Assembly: GCF_040267705.1 (NCBI RefSeq)
Contig: NZ_CP158374.1
Location: forward strand, 3,100,001 to 3,164,000
Origin: Agromyces sp. G08B096
Lineage (GTDB): Bacteria; Actinomycetota; Actinomycetes; Actinomycetales; Microbacteriaceae
DNA length: 64,000 bases
Direction of reading: 5' to 3'
Positions 1 through 8,309 of this stretch are shown here, in pieces. Numbering within the stretch: the stretch's first letter is position 1; every line of letters starts with the position of its first letter. A model generated the notes under the pieces. It was given only the letters and a program-made list of their open reading frames with translations. It searched no databases and was not told the origin of the DNA. A program made the translations under genes and the position numbers.

Positions 1-1051
1 TCACCAGCTCGTCGGTCGAGGCGACGGCCTTGTCGTCGATCAGCGGGCCGATCGTGATGCCGTCCTCGGTGCCGCGTCCGACGCGCATGTCCTGCACCCG
101 CGCCGCGACGCGGCGGGCGAACTCCGCGGCGACCGACTCGTGCACGATGAACCGGTTCGCGGCCGTGCAGGCCTGCCCGATGTTGCGGAACTTCGCGACC
201 ATCGCGCCGTCGACGGCCGCGTCGAGGTCGGCGTCCTCGAAGACGACGAACGGCGCGTTGCCGCCGAGCTCCATCGACGTGCGGAGGATGCCCTGCGCCG
301 CCTGCTGCATGAGGCTGCGCCCCACCTCGGTGGAGCCCGTGAAGCTGAGCTTCCGCAGCCGCGGGTCGGCGATGATCGGGCCCGACAGGGCCGACGACTT
401 CGACGTGGTCACGACGTTCACGACGCCCTTCGGCAGCCCGACCTCCTCGAGCAGCTGCACGAAGGCGATGGTCGTGAGCGGCGTCAGTGCCGCCGGCTTC
501 ACGACGACGGTGCAGCCGGCCGCGAGCGCCGGCGCGATCTTCCGGGTCGCCATCGCGAGCGGGAAGTTCCACGGCGTGATGAAGAACGACGGGCCGACCG
601 GGCGCTGCGAGACCACGATGCGCCCCGTGCCCTCGGGGTTCAGGCCGTAGCGGCCGTGCACGCGGACGGCCTCCTCGCCGAACCAGCGGAGGAACTCGCC
701 GCCGTAGTTCACCTCGCCGCGCGCCTCGGCGAGGGGCTTGCCCATCTCGAGGGTCATGAGGAGCGCGAACTCCTCCTTCCGCGCCATCAGCGTGTCGAAC
801 GCGCGGCGGAGCAGCTCGGCCCGCTCGCGCGGCGCCGTCGCGGCCCACGCGTCCTGCGCGGCGACCGCGGCGTCGAGCGCCCGGATCCCGTCGGCCGGCG
901 AGGCATCCGCGATCTCCTTGATGACCTCGCCGGTGGCGGGGTCGGACACCGTCATGGTCTTGCCGCCTTCGGCGTCGACCCACTCGCCGCCGATGTAGAG
1001 GCCGGTGGCGACCCGGTCGAGGACCTCGGATTCCTGCGTTGCGGTGGTCAT
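1..1051 (-). CDS. gabD: NAD(P)+-dependent succinate-semialdehyde dehydrogenase, C-terminus beyond window
   Basis: Aldehyde dehydrogenase superfamily enzyme that would oxidise succinate semialdehyde to succinate, the last step of GABA breakdown. About 350 residues are visible and the C-terminal quarter lies beyond base 1. Seen: the WNFP motif with the catalytic Asn near residue 162, the general-base Glu in ELGGNAPF at 261 and the nucleophile Cys in GQACTAANR at 295. The ATG start follows a GGAAGG ribosome site. It is the third gene after gabT and gdh, with a hairpin and an imperfect tandem repeat in the 136-base gap before it. The substrate is inferred from the gab context; the family alone would allow other semialdehydes. 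Confidence 0.9.
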   Translation of the reverse strand, partial: MTTATQESEVLDRVATGLYIGGEWVDAEGGKTMTVSDPATGEVIKEIADASPADGIRALDAAVAAQDAWAATAPRERAELLRRAFDTLMARKEEFALLMTLEMGKPLAEARGEVNYGGEFLRWFGEEAVRVHGRYGLNPEGTGRIVVSQRPVGPSFFITPWNFPLAMATRKIAPALAAGCTVVVKPAALTPLTTIAFVQLLEEVGLPKGVVNVVTTSKSSALSGPIIADPRLRKLSFTGSTEVGRSLMQQAAQGILRTSMELGGNAPFVVFEDADLDAAVDGAMVAKFRNIGQACTAANRFIVHESVAAEFARRVAARVQDMRVGRGTEDGITIGPLIDDKAVASTDELV

Positions 1052-1067
1052 GGCTGCCTTCCGTTTC

Positions 1068-1131
1068 CGTTCGGTGCGACGTGCGTTCGGTGCGATGTGC
1101 GGTTCGTGTCGATCTGCGGTTCGTGCGGTGG
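1068..1131. repeat. Imperfect 16-17 bp tandem repeat in the gabD leader
   Basis: Two near-identical 16-mers (CGTTCGGTGCGACGTG and CGTTCGGTGCGATGTG) are followed by two diverged copies beginning CGGTTCGTG. They lie just upstream of the gabD start. Function unknown; slippage-generated spacer or leader structure are both possible. Confidence 0.6.
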
Positions 1132-1133
1132 AT

Positions 1134-1185
1134 GGATGCCCCGGCGGGGCAGGTCTGGGAGCCGAACCCCCTGGCCGGGGCATCC
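1134..1185 (-). terminator. Inverted repeat after gdh, before gabD
   Basis: GGATGCCCCGGC (1134-1145) and GCCGGGGCATCC (1174-1185) are perfectly complementary, giving a 12-bp stem with a 28-nt loop starting 3 nt past the gdh stop. There is no T-tract. It could be a partial terminator or processing site lowering gabD relative to gabT-gdh. The large loop makes full termination uncertain. Confidence 0.45.
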
Positions 1186-1187
1186 GG

Positions 1188-2489
1188 TCAGGGGTACAGG
1201 CCGCGGAGGCGGTGGGCCTCGGCGACGCGTTCGACGGCGAGTGCGGTCGCGGCGGTGCGGAGCGACAGCCCCCTCGCCCCCGCGTAGCCGAGCACGTGCT
1301 GCCACGCGTTCAGCATCCGCTCCTCCAGTCTGCTCTCCACCTCGTCGGCCCGCCACCAGTAGGCCTGGTTGGCCTGCACCCACTCGAAGTACGAGACGAT
1401 GACGCCGCCGGCATTGGCGAGGATGTCGGGGACGACGAGGACGTCGCGCTCGCGCAGGATGCGGTCGGCGGCGGGGGTCGTGGGGCCGTTCGCGCCCTCG
1501 ACGACGACCTTCGCCCGCACCGCGGCCGCGTTGCCCTCGTGCAGCACGCCCTCGACGGCGGCCGGCACGAGCAGATCGACGTCGTGGGTGAGCAGCGCCT
1601 CGCGGTCGAGCGGCTCGGACTCGGCGAAGTCGACCACCGAGCCGGTCTGCTGCACGTGCGCGATGAGCGCCTCGACGTCGAGGCCGCCGTCGTTCGAGAC
1701 GGCGCCGTACTGGTCGCTCACCGCGGTGACGCGGACGCCCGCCTCGGCGAGGAAGCGCGCCGTGTCGGCGCCGACCTTGCCGAAGCCCTGCACGGCCGCG
1801 GTCGAACGCCCCGGCTCGAAACCGGCGTGGCGGAGCGCGGCGAGGGCGATGTGGGTGACGCCGCGGCTCGTCGCCGACGCCCGGCCGAGCGATCCGCCGA
1901 GCGCGATGGGCTTGCCCGTGACAATGCCGGGCACGGTGTACCCCGAGTTCACCGAGTAGGTGTCCATCATCCAGGCCATGGTGCGCTCGTCGGTGCCGAT
2001 GTCGGGCGCCGGGATGTCGCGCTCCGGCCCGATGATGGGCAGGATCTCGCTCGTGTAGCGCCGGGTGACGCGCTCGAGCTCGGCGGTGGAGTGCGCGCGC
2101 GGGTCGATCGCGATGCCGCCCTTGGCGCCGCCGTAGGGCACGTCGAGCAGGGCGCACTTCCAGGTCATCCACATCGCGAGCGCGCGCACCTCGTCGAGGT
2201 CGACGTTCGGGGCGTAGCGGAGACCGCCCTTCGCGGGGCCGCGCGAGAAGTTGTGCTGCACGCGGTAGCCCGTGAACAGCTTCGTCTCGCCGTCGTCGGT
2301 GCGGAGGGGCACCGCGACGGTGAGCTCGCGGCGGGGCGTCGCCAGCAGCTGATGCGTGCCCTCGCTGAACCCGAGCAGGGCGATCGCCTCGGCGAGCTGC
2401 GCGCGGGCGTCGTCGAGCGGGGTCGCGATCGGGGCGGCGTTCGCGGCCCCGGCGGATGCGGCGACGACGGTGTCGGCCAGGGTGGTCAT
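1188..2489 (-). CDS. gdh: Glu/Leu/Phe/Val dehydrogenase family, probable glutamate dehydrogenase
   Basis: 433-residue amino-acid dehydrogenase, most likely catalysing NAD(P)-dependent oxidative deamination of glutamate to 2-oxoglutarate and ammonia. Seen: the substrate-binding GPAKGGLRY segment (residues 84-92), the catalytic Lys in PYGGAKGG (123), the conserved PAPDIGT segment and a C-terminal Rossmann part with VQGFGKVG. The ATG overlaps the gabT stop (ATGA), so the two are translationally coupled. In a gab operon the enzyme would regenerate the 2-oxoglutarate consumed by GabT and release the GABA nitrogen. Glutamate rather than leucine or valine specificity is inferred from length and context. 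Confidence 0.88.
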   Translation of the reverse strand: MTTLADTVVAASAGAANAAPIATPLDDARAQLAEAIALLGFSEGTHQLLATPRRELTVAVPLRTDDGETKLFTGYRVQHNFSRGPAKGGLRYAPNVDLDEVRALAMWMTWKCALLDVPYGGAKGGIAIDPRAHSTAELERVTRRYTSEILPIIGPERDIPAPDIGTDERTMAWMMDTYSVNSGYTVPGIVTGKPIALGGSLGRASATSRGVTHIALAALRHAGFEPGRSTAAVQGFGKVGADTARFLAEAGVRVTAVSDQYGAVSNDGGLDVEALIAHVQQTGSVVDFAESEPLDREALLTHDVDLLVPAAVEGVLHEGNAAAVRAKVVVEGANGPTTPAADRILRERDVLVVPDILANAGGVIVSYFEWVQANQAYWWRADEVESRLEERMLNAWQHVLGYAGARGLSLRTAATALAVERVAEAHRLRGLYP

Positions 2490-3844
2490 GCGCGCTTGAG
2501 CCCCTCCGCGACGATGCCGATGCCCTCGACGAGCAGGTCGTCGCCGATCGTGAGGGGCGGCAGGAACCGGATGACGTTGCCGTAGGTGCCGCAGGTGAGC
2601 AGCACCACGCCGTGGGCGTGCGCGTAGGCGGCCACCTCGGCGGTGAGCTTCGGGTCGGGAGCCCCGGTCTCGGGGTCGACGAACTCGATCGCGACCATGG
2701 CGCCGCGGCCGCGCACGTCGCCGATGCGGGGGTCGGCGGTGCGCAGCGCGTTCAGACGTCCGAGCAGCACCGCGCCGATCTCCTGCGCCCGGGCGATGAG
2801 GCCCTCCTCCTCGTAGGCCTCGATCGCGGCGAGCGCGGCGGCGCAGGCGAGCGGGTTGCCGCCGTAGGTGCCGCCGAGGCCGCCGGCCATCGCGGAGTCC
2901 ATGATCTCCGCCCGGCCGGTGACCGCCGAGAGCGGCAGGCCGCCGGCGATGCCCTTCGCGGTGACGACGAGGTCGGGCACGATGCCCTCGTGCTCGCTTG
3001 CGAACCAGGCGCCGGTGCGGCCGAAGCCGGTCTGCACCTCGTCGGCGATGAAGACCACGCCGTTGCGGTTCGCCCACTCGACCAGTGCGGGGAGGAAGCC
3101 GGGCGCCGGCACGATGAAGCCGCCTTCGCCCTGGATCGGCTCGATGATGACGGCCGCGAGGTTCTCGACGCCCACCTGCTTCTCGATCTGGAGGATGGCA
3201 CGGGCGGCGGCCTCGCGGCCGTCGAGGCCGCCGTCGCGGTAGGGGTAGCTGAGGGGCGCGCGGTACACCTCGGGCGCGAACGGGCCGAAGCCGCTCTTGT
3301 ACGGGATGTTCTTCGCGGTGAGCCCCATGGTGAGGTTCGTGCGCCCGTGGTAGGCGTGGTCGAACGCGACGACGGCCTGCTTCTTGGTGTGGTGGCGGGC
3401 GATCTTCACCGCGTTCTCGACGGCCTCGGCGCCCGAGTTGAACAGCGCGGAGCGCTTCTCGTGGTCGCCCGGGGTGAGCTCGTTGAGCTTCTCGGCGACG
3501 GCGACGTACCCCTCGTAGGGCGCGACGGTGAAGCAGGTGTGCGTGAAGGCGTTCAGCTGCGCGGTGACCGCGTCGACGACGCGGGGGTTGGCGTTGCCGA
3601 CCCCGGTGACGGCGATGCCCGAGCCCAGATCGATGAGCGAGTTGCCGTCGGCGTCGACGACCACGCCGCCGCCCGCGGCGACGACCGAGATGGGCAGGGT
3701 GTGCCCGACGCCCGACGCGACCGCGGCGGCCTTGCGCGCGATCAGCTCCTGCGAGCGCGGACCCGGGATGGCGGTGACGAGGCGGCGCTCCTGCGCGAGC
3801 GAGGGACCTCCGGTGGCGGTGGCCGGCGTGTCGACGATGGTCAT
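2486..3844 (-). CDS. gabT: 4-aminobutyrate aminotransferase
   Basis: 452-residue class III PLP aminotransferase transferring the amino group of GABA to 2-oxoglutarate, giving succinate semialdehyde and glutamate. Seen: the cofactor Asp in FIADEVQTGFGRTG (D268), the PLP Lys in VVTAKGIAGGLPLS (K297), and an N-terminal region typical of actinobacterial GabT. Full length. It is first in the operon, with AGGAG upstream of the ATG and a -10-like TAGCAT (3892-3887 on the minus strand) but no clear -35, which suits activator control by the divergent PucR-type gene. Confidence 0.95.
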   Translation of the reverse strand: MTIVDTPATATGGPSLAQERRLVTAIPGPRSQELIARKAAAVASGVGHTLPISVVAAGGGVVVDADGNSLIDLGSGIAVTGVGNANPRVVDAVTAQLNAFTHTCFTVAPYEGYVAVAEKLNELTPGDHEKRSALFNSGAEAVENAVKIARHHTKKQAVVAFDHAYHGRTNLTMGLTAKNIPYKSGFGPFAPEVYRAPLSYPYRDGGLDGREAAARAILQIEKQVGVENLAAVIIEPIQGEGGFIVPAPGFLPALVEWANRNGVVFIADEVQTGFGRTGAWFASEHEGIVPDLVVTAKGIAGGLPLSAVTGRAEIMDSAMAGGLGGTYGGNPLACAAALAAIEAYEEEGLIARAQEIGAVLLGRLNALRTADPRIGDVRGRGAMVAIEFVDPETGAPDPKLTAEVAAYAHAHGVVLLTCGTYGNVIRFLPPLTIGDDLLVEGIGIVAEGLKRA

Positions 3845-3923
3845 GGCTGCTCCTGCTCCGATGCGAGATGGCTGGGCGACCGGGCCATGCTAGGCACGCC
3901 GACTCGGATGCCGCTCCGCCCGT

Positions 3924-3961
3924 GTGTACACTCGAAGCCGACTTCCTCGACGCGGTGTACA
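3924..3961. promoter_or_regulatory. Two GTGTACA direct repeats between gabT and the PucR-type gene
   Basis: GTGTACA occurs at 3924-3930 and 3955-3961, 31 bp apart (about three helical turns), in the 171-bp divergent region. The first copy lies just upstream of the expected -35 of gabT, which lacks a recognisable -35. These are candidate binding sites for the divergently encoded regulator. Assignment is inference. Confidence 0.4.
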
Positions 3962-4015
3962 GCTCCGGCGCTGCCCGGCGTCGAGGCATCCCGACCGGCT
4001 GAGGAGGCGACGGCG

Positions 4016-5575
4016 ATGCAGCCCACGGTGCGCACCATGCTGGAGCTCGACGAGCTCGCCCTGAGACTCGTCGTCGACGCGGCGCAGCTGCCGCCCGCCG
4101 CGCTCGACGCCCCCGTCGCCTGGGCGCACTCCTCCGACCTCGTCGACCCGACGCCCTTCCTCGACCCGGGCCACGTGCTGCTCACCACGGGCACCCAGTT
4201 CGGCGCCGACGCGGGTGCCGACGACCCCGCGCGCTTCGACGCGTACGTGGCGAGGCTCAGGGCGGCGGGCGTCGCCGCGCTCGGCTTCGGCACGGAGGTG
4301 ATCCGCGACGGCACGCCCGCCCTGCTGGTGGCGGCCAGCGAACGCCACGGCCTGCCCCTCTTCGAGGTGCCCTACCGGGTGCCCTTCATCCGCGTCGCCC
4401 GCGCCGTCGCCGACCTCACCGCCGCCGACGCGAACGCGAGGCAGGCGTGGGCCCTGCAGGCGCAGCGCGCCATCTCGCTGGCCGCCCTCCGCCCCGACGG
4501 GCTCGGTGCCACGCTCGCGGAGCTCTCGCACCGGCTCGGCGCGTGGGTCGGCCTCGTCGACGCCGCCGGCGCGCTGGACCGCGAGGCGCCGCCCGCCGGG
4601 CTCGCCCAGCCCGCGCTCGGCGAGGTGGTGGGCGAGGCGAGATCGATGCTCCGCCGCGGCCAGCGGGCGAGCCGCACCCTCGAGGCCGGCGCCTCGGTCG
4701 GCGCCGCGCACCGCGTGACCCTGCAGACCCTCGGCGCCGGGGGCGCGCTCCGCGGCGTCCTCGCGATCGGCGACTCGCCCCAGCTCGACCAGGCCGGGCG
4801 CGAGGTCGTCACCGCGGTGATCGCGCTCGCGGGCCTCGCTCTCGAGCAGAACCGCGACCTCGACCGGGCGCGCGGGCACCTCCGGTCGGGCCTGCTGCGG
4901 TCCATCCTCGCCGGAGACCTCGACCTCGCCGCCGAGGTCGCCGGCGAGATGTGGGGCGCCCTCCCCCAGACGCCGCTCCGCATCGCCGTCGCCGACGCGC
5001 CAGCCGAGCACGCCGATCGCCTCGTCGAGTTCCTCGAGCTCCGCGTCGACGAGCGCCGGGGCCGCCTCTTCTTCGGACGCGACGGCGACACCGTGGTCCT
5101 GCTGGTCGAGCAGCAGGATGCCTCGCTCCCCGACGAGCTCTCCGACGAGTTCGACGTCGCCGTAGGCGTGTCCGACCCGGTCGAGTCGCTCCCTCGGCAG
5201 GTGCAAGCCGCGCACGAGCAGGCGCTCCGCGCCCTGGAGCGGGCCAGGGAGCAGGGCAGCGTCGTCGTCGCGTTCGACGAGATCAGCCGGCAGGGCGTCC
5301 TCGCCTTCCTCGCCCGCACCGACGCGCGGGCCGTCGCGCGCGCCACGCTCGCGCCGCTCGCCGACCACGACGCTGCGAACGGCACGAGCCTCGTCGAGAC
5401 GACGCGCGTCTGGCTCGAGCACGGCGGCCAGTTCGACGCGACCGCCCAGCAGCTCGGGGTGCACCGGCACACCGTTCGCAGCCGCATCGCGCTCGCCGAG
5501 CGCCTCCTCGGCCGCGACCTCTCCGGCTTCCACGCGCGGGCCGATCTCTGGGCCGCACTGCTCGCCGTCGGCTGA
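4016..5575 (+). CDS. PucR-family transcriptional regulator of the gab operon
   Basis: 519-residue protein with an N-terminal PucR-type sensory region (about residues 1-120, beginning MLELDELALRLV) and a C-terminal PucR helix-turn-helix (about 455-515) containing LGVHRHTVRSRI. A GGDEF-like middle region is usual in this family. The start is set by GAGGAGG at 4001-4007, 8 nt before the ATG. Divergent from gabT-gdh-gabD with 171 bp between, so it most likely activates that operon in response to GABA or a downstream metabolite. The ligand is not visible from sequence. Confidence 0.85.
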   Translation: MQPTVRTMLELDELALRLVVDAAQLPPAALDAPVAWAHSSDLVDPTPFLDPGHVLLTTGTQFGADAGADDPARFDAYVARLRAAGVAALGFGTEVIRDGTPALLVAASERHGLPLFEVPYRVPFIRVARAVADLTAADANARQAWALQAQRAISLAALRPDGLGATLAELSHRLGAWVGLVDAAGALDREAPPAGLAQPALGEVVGEARSMLRRGQRASRTLEAGASVGAAHRVTLQTLGAGGALRGVLAIGDSPQLDQAGREVVTAVIALAGLALEQNRDLDRARGHLRSGLLRSILAGDLDLAAEVAGEMWGALPQTPLRIAVADAPAEHADRLVEFLELRVDERRGRLFFGRDGDTVVLLVEQQDASLPDELSDEFDVAVGVSDPVESLPRQVQAAHEQALRALERAREQGSVVVAFDEISRQGVLAFLARTDARAVARATLAPLADHDAANGTSLVETTRVWLEHGGQFDATAQQLGVHRHTVRSRIALAERLLGRDLSGFHARADLWAALLAVG

Positions 5576-5593
5576 CCCCGGCTCGGCGGCGCA

Positions 5594-5628
5594 CGGCCCG
5601 GCGGCGCCCGGCCCGGCGGCGCCCGGCC
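5594..5628. repeat. 15-bp tandem repeat CGGCCCGGCGGCGCC
   Basis: Two exact copies (5594-5608, 5609-5623) plus a 5-base partial copy follow the PucR-type stop. The unit is self-complementary enough to fold, so it may act as a GC-rich terminator for the upstream gene. Confidence 0.55.
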
Positions 5629-5679
5629 TACCGCGCCGGCGGAGCTCCGCCGTACCCTGGAGACGAGGGGAAAGGGGAG

Positions 5680-5874
5680 ATGATGCACGCGGTCATCGGG
5701 GATCGTCTGGTCATCCACGGCAAGCAGGTCGGGCAGTCCGACCGTCACGGGGAGGTGCTCGAGGTACGGGGTCCCGACGGCGGCCCGCCGTATCTCGTGC
5801 GGTTCGACGACGGGCACGAGACGCTGTTCTTCCCAGGTGCCGACTGCGAGGTCGAGCACACGCCGGGCGCCTGA
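5680..5874 (+). CDS. DUF1918 domain protein
   Basis: 64-residue SH3-like small protein of the DUF1918 family: GDRLVIHG near the start, LEVRGPDGGPPYLVRF in the middle and a terminal acidic EVEH segment. Function unknown; common in actinobacteria. Two in-frame ATG codons abut (5680 and 5683) after AAAGGGGAG, so the true start may be three bases later. A TACCCT -10 lies at 5653-5658, giving a short leader. Stands alone between the regulator and the SGNH gene. Confidence 0.8.
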   Translation: MMHAVIGDRLVIHGKQVGQSDRHGEVLEVRGPDGGPPYLVRFDDGHETLFFPGADCEVEHTPGA

Positions 5875-5895
5875 TCGCGCGCTAGCGTGGAGCGC

Positions 5896-6654
5896 ATGTT
5901 CCACACGTACGCGGCGATCGGCGACAGCTTCACCGAGGGCGTGGGCGACGAACTGCCCGACGGCAGCGTCCGCGGCTGGGCGGACTTCGTGGCCATCGGC
6001 CTCGCCCGCCACGCCCGCGAACCCATCGGCTACGCCAACCTCGCGATCCGCGGGCGCAAGCTCGGGCCGATCGTCGACGAGCAGCTCGAGGCCGCGATCG
6101 CGCTGCGTCCCGAGGTGATCAGCTTCAACGGCGGCGGCAACGACATGCTCCGCCCCCGCATGCCCGAGGAGCGGGTGGCCGGCCGGTTCCGGCAGGCGGT
6201 GCACCGCATCCGCGACGAGGGCATCCACGTCCTCATGCTGAGCGGCGCGAACCCCACGGAGCATCTGCCGCTCGGGCGCGTGTTCGACGCGCGCGGCGTG
6301 CGGCTGACCGAGGCGCTCCGCGACCTGGCCGAGCTCGACGGGGTGACGTTCGTCGACAACTTCAACGACGTCGGGCTGCGCGACATCCGATACTGGTCGC
6401 CCGACAAGCTGCACCTGAACTCGCTCGGGCACGCGCGTGTGGCGAGCAATGTGCTGACGGCGCTCGGCGTGCCGGTGCCGCCCGAGTGGGGGGTCGAGGA
6501 GGTCGCCGCGGCTCCGCCGGGCGCCCGCAGCCGGAACACCGCCGCGTACTACCGCGAGTTCGTGCTGCCGTGGATCGGCCGCCGCCTCACCGGACGATCG
6601 TCGGGCGACGGCCGCACCGCGAAGCGCCCGGCGCTCGACCCCGTCGAGCCCTGA
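5896..6654 (+). CDS. SGNH/GDSL-family hydrolase
   Basis: 252-residue esterase-like protein. Block I GDSFTEG (catalytic Ser), the block III-type NGGGNDM and a C-terminal DKLHLNSLGH holding the Asp/His pair are all present, so it should be an active serine hydrolase on an ester or acetyl group. No signal peptide, hence cytoplasmic. The start is placed at ATG 5896 because a TAGCGT -10 (5883-5888) lies 7 nt upstream, a leaderless arrangement; an in-frame GTG at 5887 falls inside the promoter. Substrate unknown. Confidence 0.88.
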   Translation: MFHTYAAIGDSFTEGVGDELPDGSVRGWADFVAIGLARHAREPIGYANLAIRGRKLGPIVDEQLEAAIALRPEVISFNGGGNDMLRPRMPEERVAGRFRQAVHRIRDEGIHVLMLSGANPTEHLPLGRVFDARGVRLTEALRDLAELDGVTFVDNFNDVGLRDIRYWSPDKLHLNSLGHARVASNVLTALGVPVPPEWGVEEVAAAPPGARSRNTAAYYREFVLPWIGRRLTGRSSGDGRTAKRPALDPVEP

Positions 6655-6712
6655 GCGCCCGAGCCGGCGACCCCGCCCCGCGGGAGGCGAGCGCCCGAGG
6701 CAGGCGAGCGCC

Positions 6713-7204
6713 CTACGCGAGCACGTCCGCGACGAAGGCCCGGGTGCGGCGCGCGAGCCCCTCGATGCGCTCGAGCTCGCGGACGCCCGGCAGCATCTCC
6801 GAGGGCGCCGCCGGACGGCCGAGGCGCACGGTCTCCTGGCAGGCCAGGTCGCTGCAGATGTAGGTGCCGACGCTGTCGCCGCGCTCGCCGGCGACGCCCG
6901 CGCGGCGTGCGGAGAACAGCACGACCTGGTCGCCGGGCTGCTGGGTGTGGCAGAGGCTGCAGATGGCGGCGCGGTGGTGCGACCCGGAGTGCTCGGCGGC
7001 GCGCAGCACGACGCCGGCGGGTTCCCCGTCGAGCTCGGTGACGAGATAGCCGCGCGACGGGATGCGCGGGTCGCGCCAGCCGAACGCGTCGAGCGGGGCC
7101 CACTCGGTCACGAAGAAGCGCACGGGCAGCGAGACCTGGTCGAGCTCGGCCTCGCTCGCGTTGCGCAGCACCGAGCGGATGTCGCTCTCGACCAGCGCCT
7201 GCAT
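6713..7204 (-). CDS. FBP-domain (FusB-like zinc finger) protein
   Basis: 163-residue protein resembling the C-terminal treble-clef domain of elongation-factor-G-binding FusB/FBP proteins. The four-Cys site is visible as CSLCH near residue 83 and CSDLAC near 118. Family members bind EF-G on stalled ribosomes; whether this one does is inferred. ATG 7204 is preceded by an AGAGGGGA ribosome site and a TACACT -10 (7232-7227), so the leader is short. Convergent with the SGNH gene. Full length for the actinobacterial form. Confidence 0.8.
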   Translation of the reverse strand: MQALVESDIRSVLRNASEAELDQVSLPVRFFVTEWAPLDAFGWRDPRIPSRGYLVTELDGEPAGVVLRAAEHSGSHHRAAICSLCHTQQPGDQVVLFSARRAGVAGERGDSVGTYICSDLACQETVRLGRPAAPSEMLPGVRELERIEGLARRTRAFVADVLA

Positions 7205-7286
7205 GCGTCCCCTCTCCGCCCCGTCCAGTGTAGGCACGGTGATCGGATGCCCCGCCCGGAGCCGCACGCCCTCGGGGAACGAGGAG

Positions 7287-8237
7287 CTACCGGTCGGCCG
7301 ACGCCGCCCCCGCGTCCGTCCCGCCGCCGCCGGCCGTCGCCGGCCGGCCGACGCCCGTGGGCACGGGCTCGCCCTCGTTGCCTGCGACCCTCCGCCCGCG
7401 GATGAGGAACCCGAACCCGAGCGCGACGAAGAACATGAGCACCCCGTACACCGCCGCAGGCAGGCTCATCTCGACGCTGCCGATGACGGTCTGGGCGATC
7501 ACGATCGCGAGGGTGGCGTTGTGGATGCCGATCTCGAACGAGCTCGCGATCGACTGGCGGCGATCGACCCGGAAGAGCCGGGGCACGAGGTAGCCGACGG
7601 CGAGGCTGATGACGCAGAACAGCACGGTGATGCCGGCGAGCCGGCCCGCGTTCGCGACCAGCAGGTCGAGGTTGGAGACGATGGCGCCCGCGATGACGAC
7701 GACGAGGATCACCACGGACGCGATGCGCACCGGCCGGTCCATCCGCTCGGCGAAGCCGGGCCGCCACCAGCGCACGAGCATGCCGAGCACGACGGGCAGC
7801 AACACGATCGCGAAGACCTCAACGGTCTTCGCGAGCTGCAGCCCGAGCTCCTCGTCGCCCGGCAGGAACACCTGGATCGCGAGGTTCGTGATGAGCGGCA
7901 GGGTCACGACGGCGAGCACGGAGTTGATCGCGGTGAGGGAGATGTTCAGCGCCACGTCGCCGCGGAAGAGGTGGCTGTAGAGGTTCGCCGTGGTGCCGCC
8001 TGGCGAGGCGGCGAGGAGCAGCATGCCGACGGCGAGCACGGGTGGCAGCTGGAACAGCAGGACGAGGCCGAAGCAGATCGCGGGCAGCAGGAGGAGCTGG
8101 CAGGCGAGGGCGACGACGACGGCCTTGGGATGCCTCGCCACCCGGGCGAAGTCGCCCGGCGTGAGCGTCAGGCCGAGGCCGAACATGATGATGCCGAGGG
8201 CGACGGGCAATCCGATGGTGGTCAACGCTGATCCCAT
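7287..8237 (-). CDS. Bile acid:sodium symporter (BASS) family transporter
   Basis: 316-residue integral membrane protein with nine or ten hydrophobic segments spread over residues 5-300. Family hallmarks are the ASPGGTTANLYSHLFRGD stretch (around 78-95) and IGIHNATLAIVIA late in the protein. Such carriers move organic anions (bile acids, pantoate, keto acids) with sodium; the substrate here is unknown. It lies downstream of the aminotransferase gene on the same strand but has its own leaderless promoter: CACACT at 8249-8244, 6 nt before the ATG. Confidence 0.88.
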   Translation of the reverse strand: MGSALTTIGLPVALGIIMFGLGLTLTPGDFARVARHPKAVVVALACQLLLLPAICFGLVLLFQLPPVLAVGMLLLAASPGGTTANLYSHLFRGDVALNISLTAINSVLAVVTLPLITNLAIQVFLPGDEELGLQLAKTVEVFAIVLLPVVLGMLVRWWRPGFAERMDRPVRIASVVILVVVIAGAIVSNLDLLVANAGRLAGITVLFCVISLAVGYLVPRLFRVDRRQSIASSFEIGIHNATLAIVIAQTVIGSVEMSLPAAVYGVLMFFVALGFGFLIRGRRVAGNEGEPVPTGVGRPATAGGGGTDAGAASADR

Positions 8238-8309
8238 GCGACCAGTGTGGCCGAGGCCGGGCTGGAGCGGGAGAGCCGATTCCGCGCGAGGGCGCGCGGA
8301 TCCAGCGCG

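Noticed and set aside
2456-4015. Long plus-strand open frame running into the PucR-type gene
   Set aside because: It is antisense to gabT and has no ribosome site or family resemblance; the PucR-type gene clearly starts at ATG 4016. High GC produces many such antisense frames throughout, e.g. 7062-8231 and 40815-42779.
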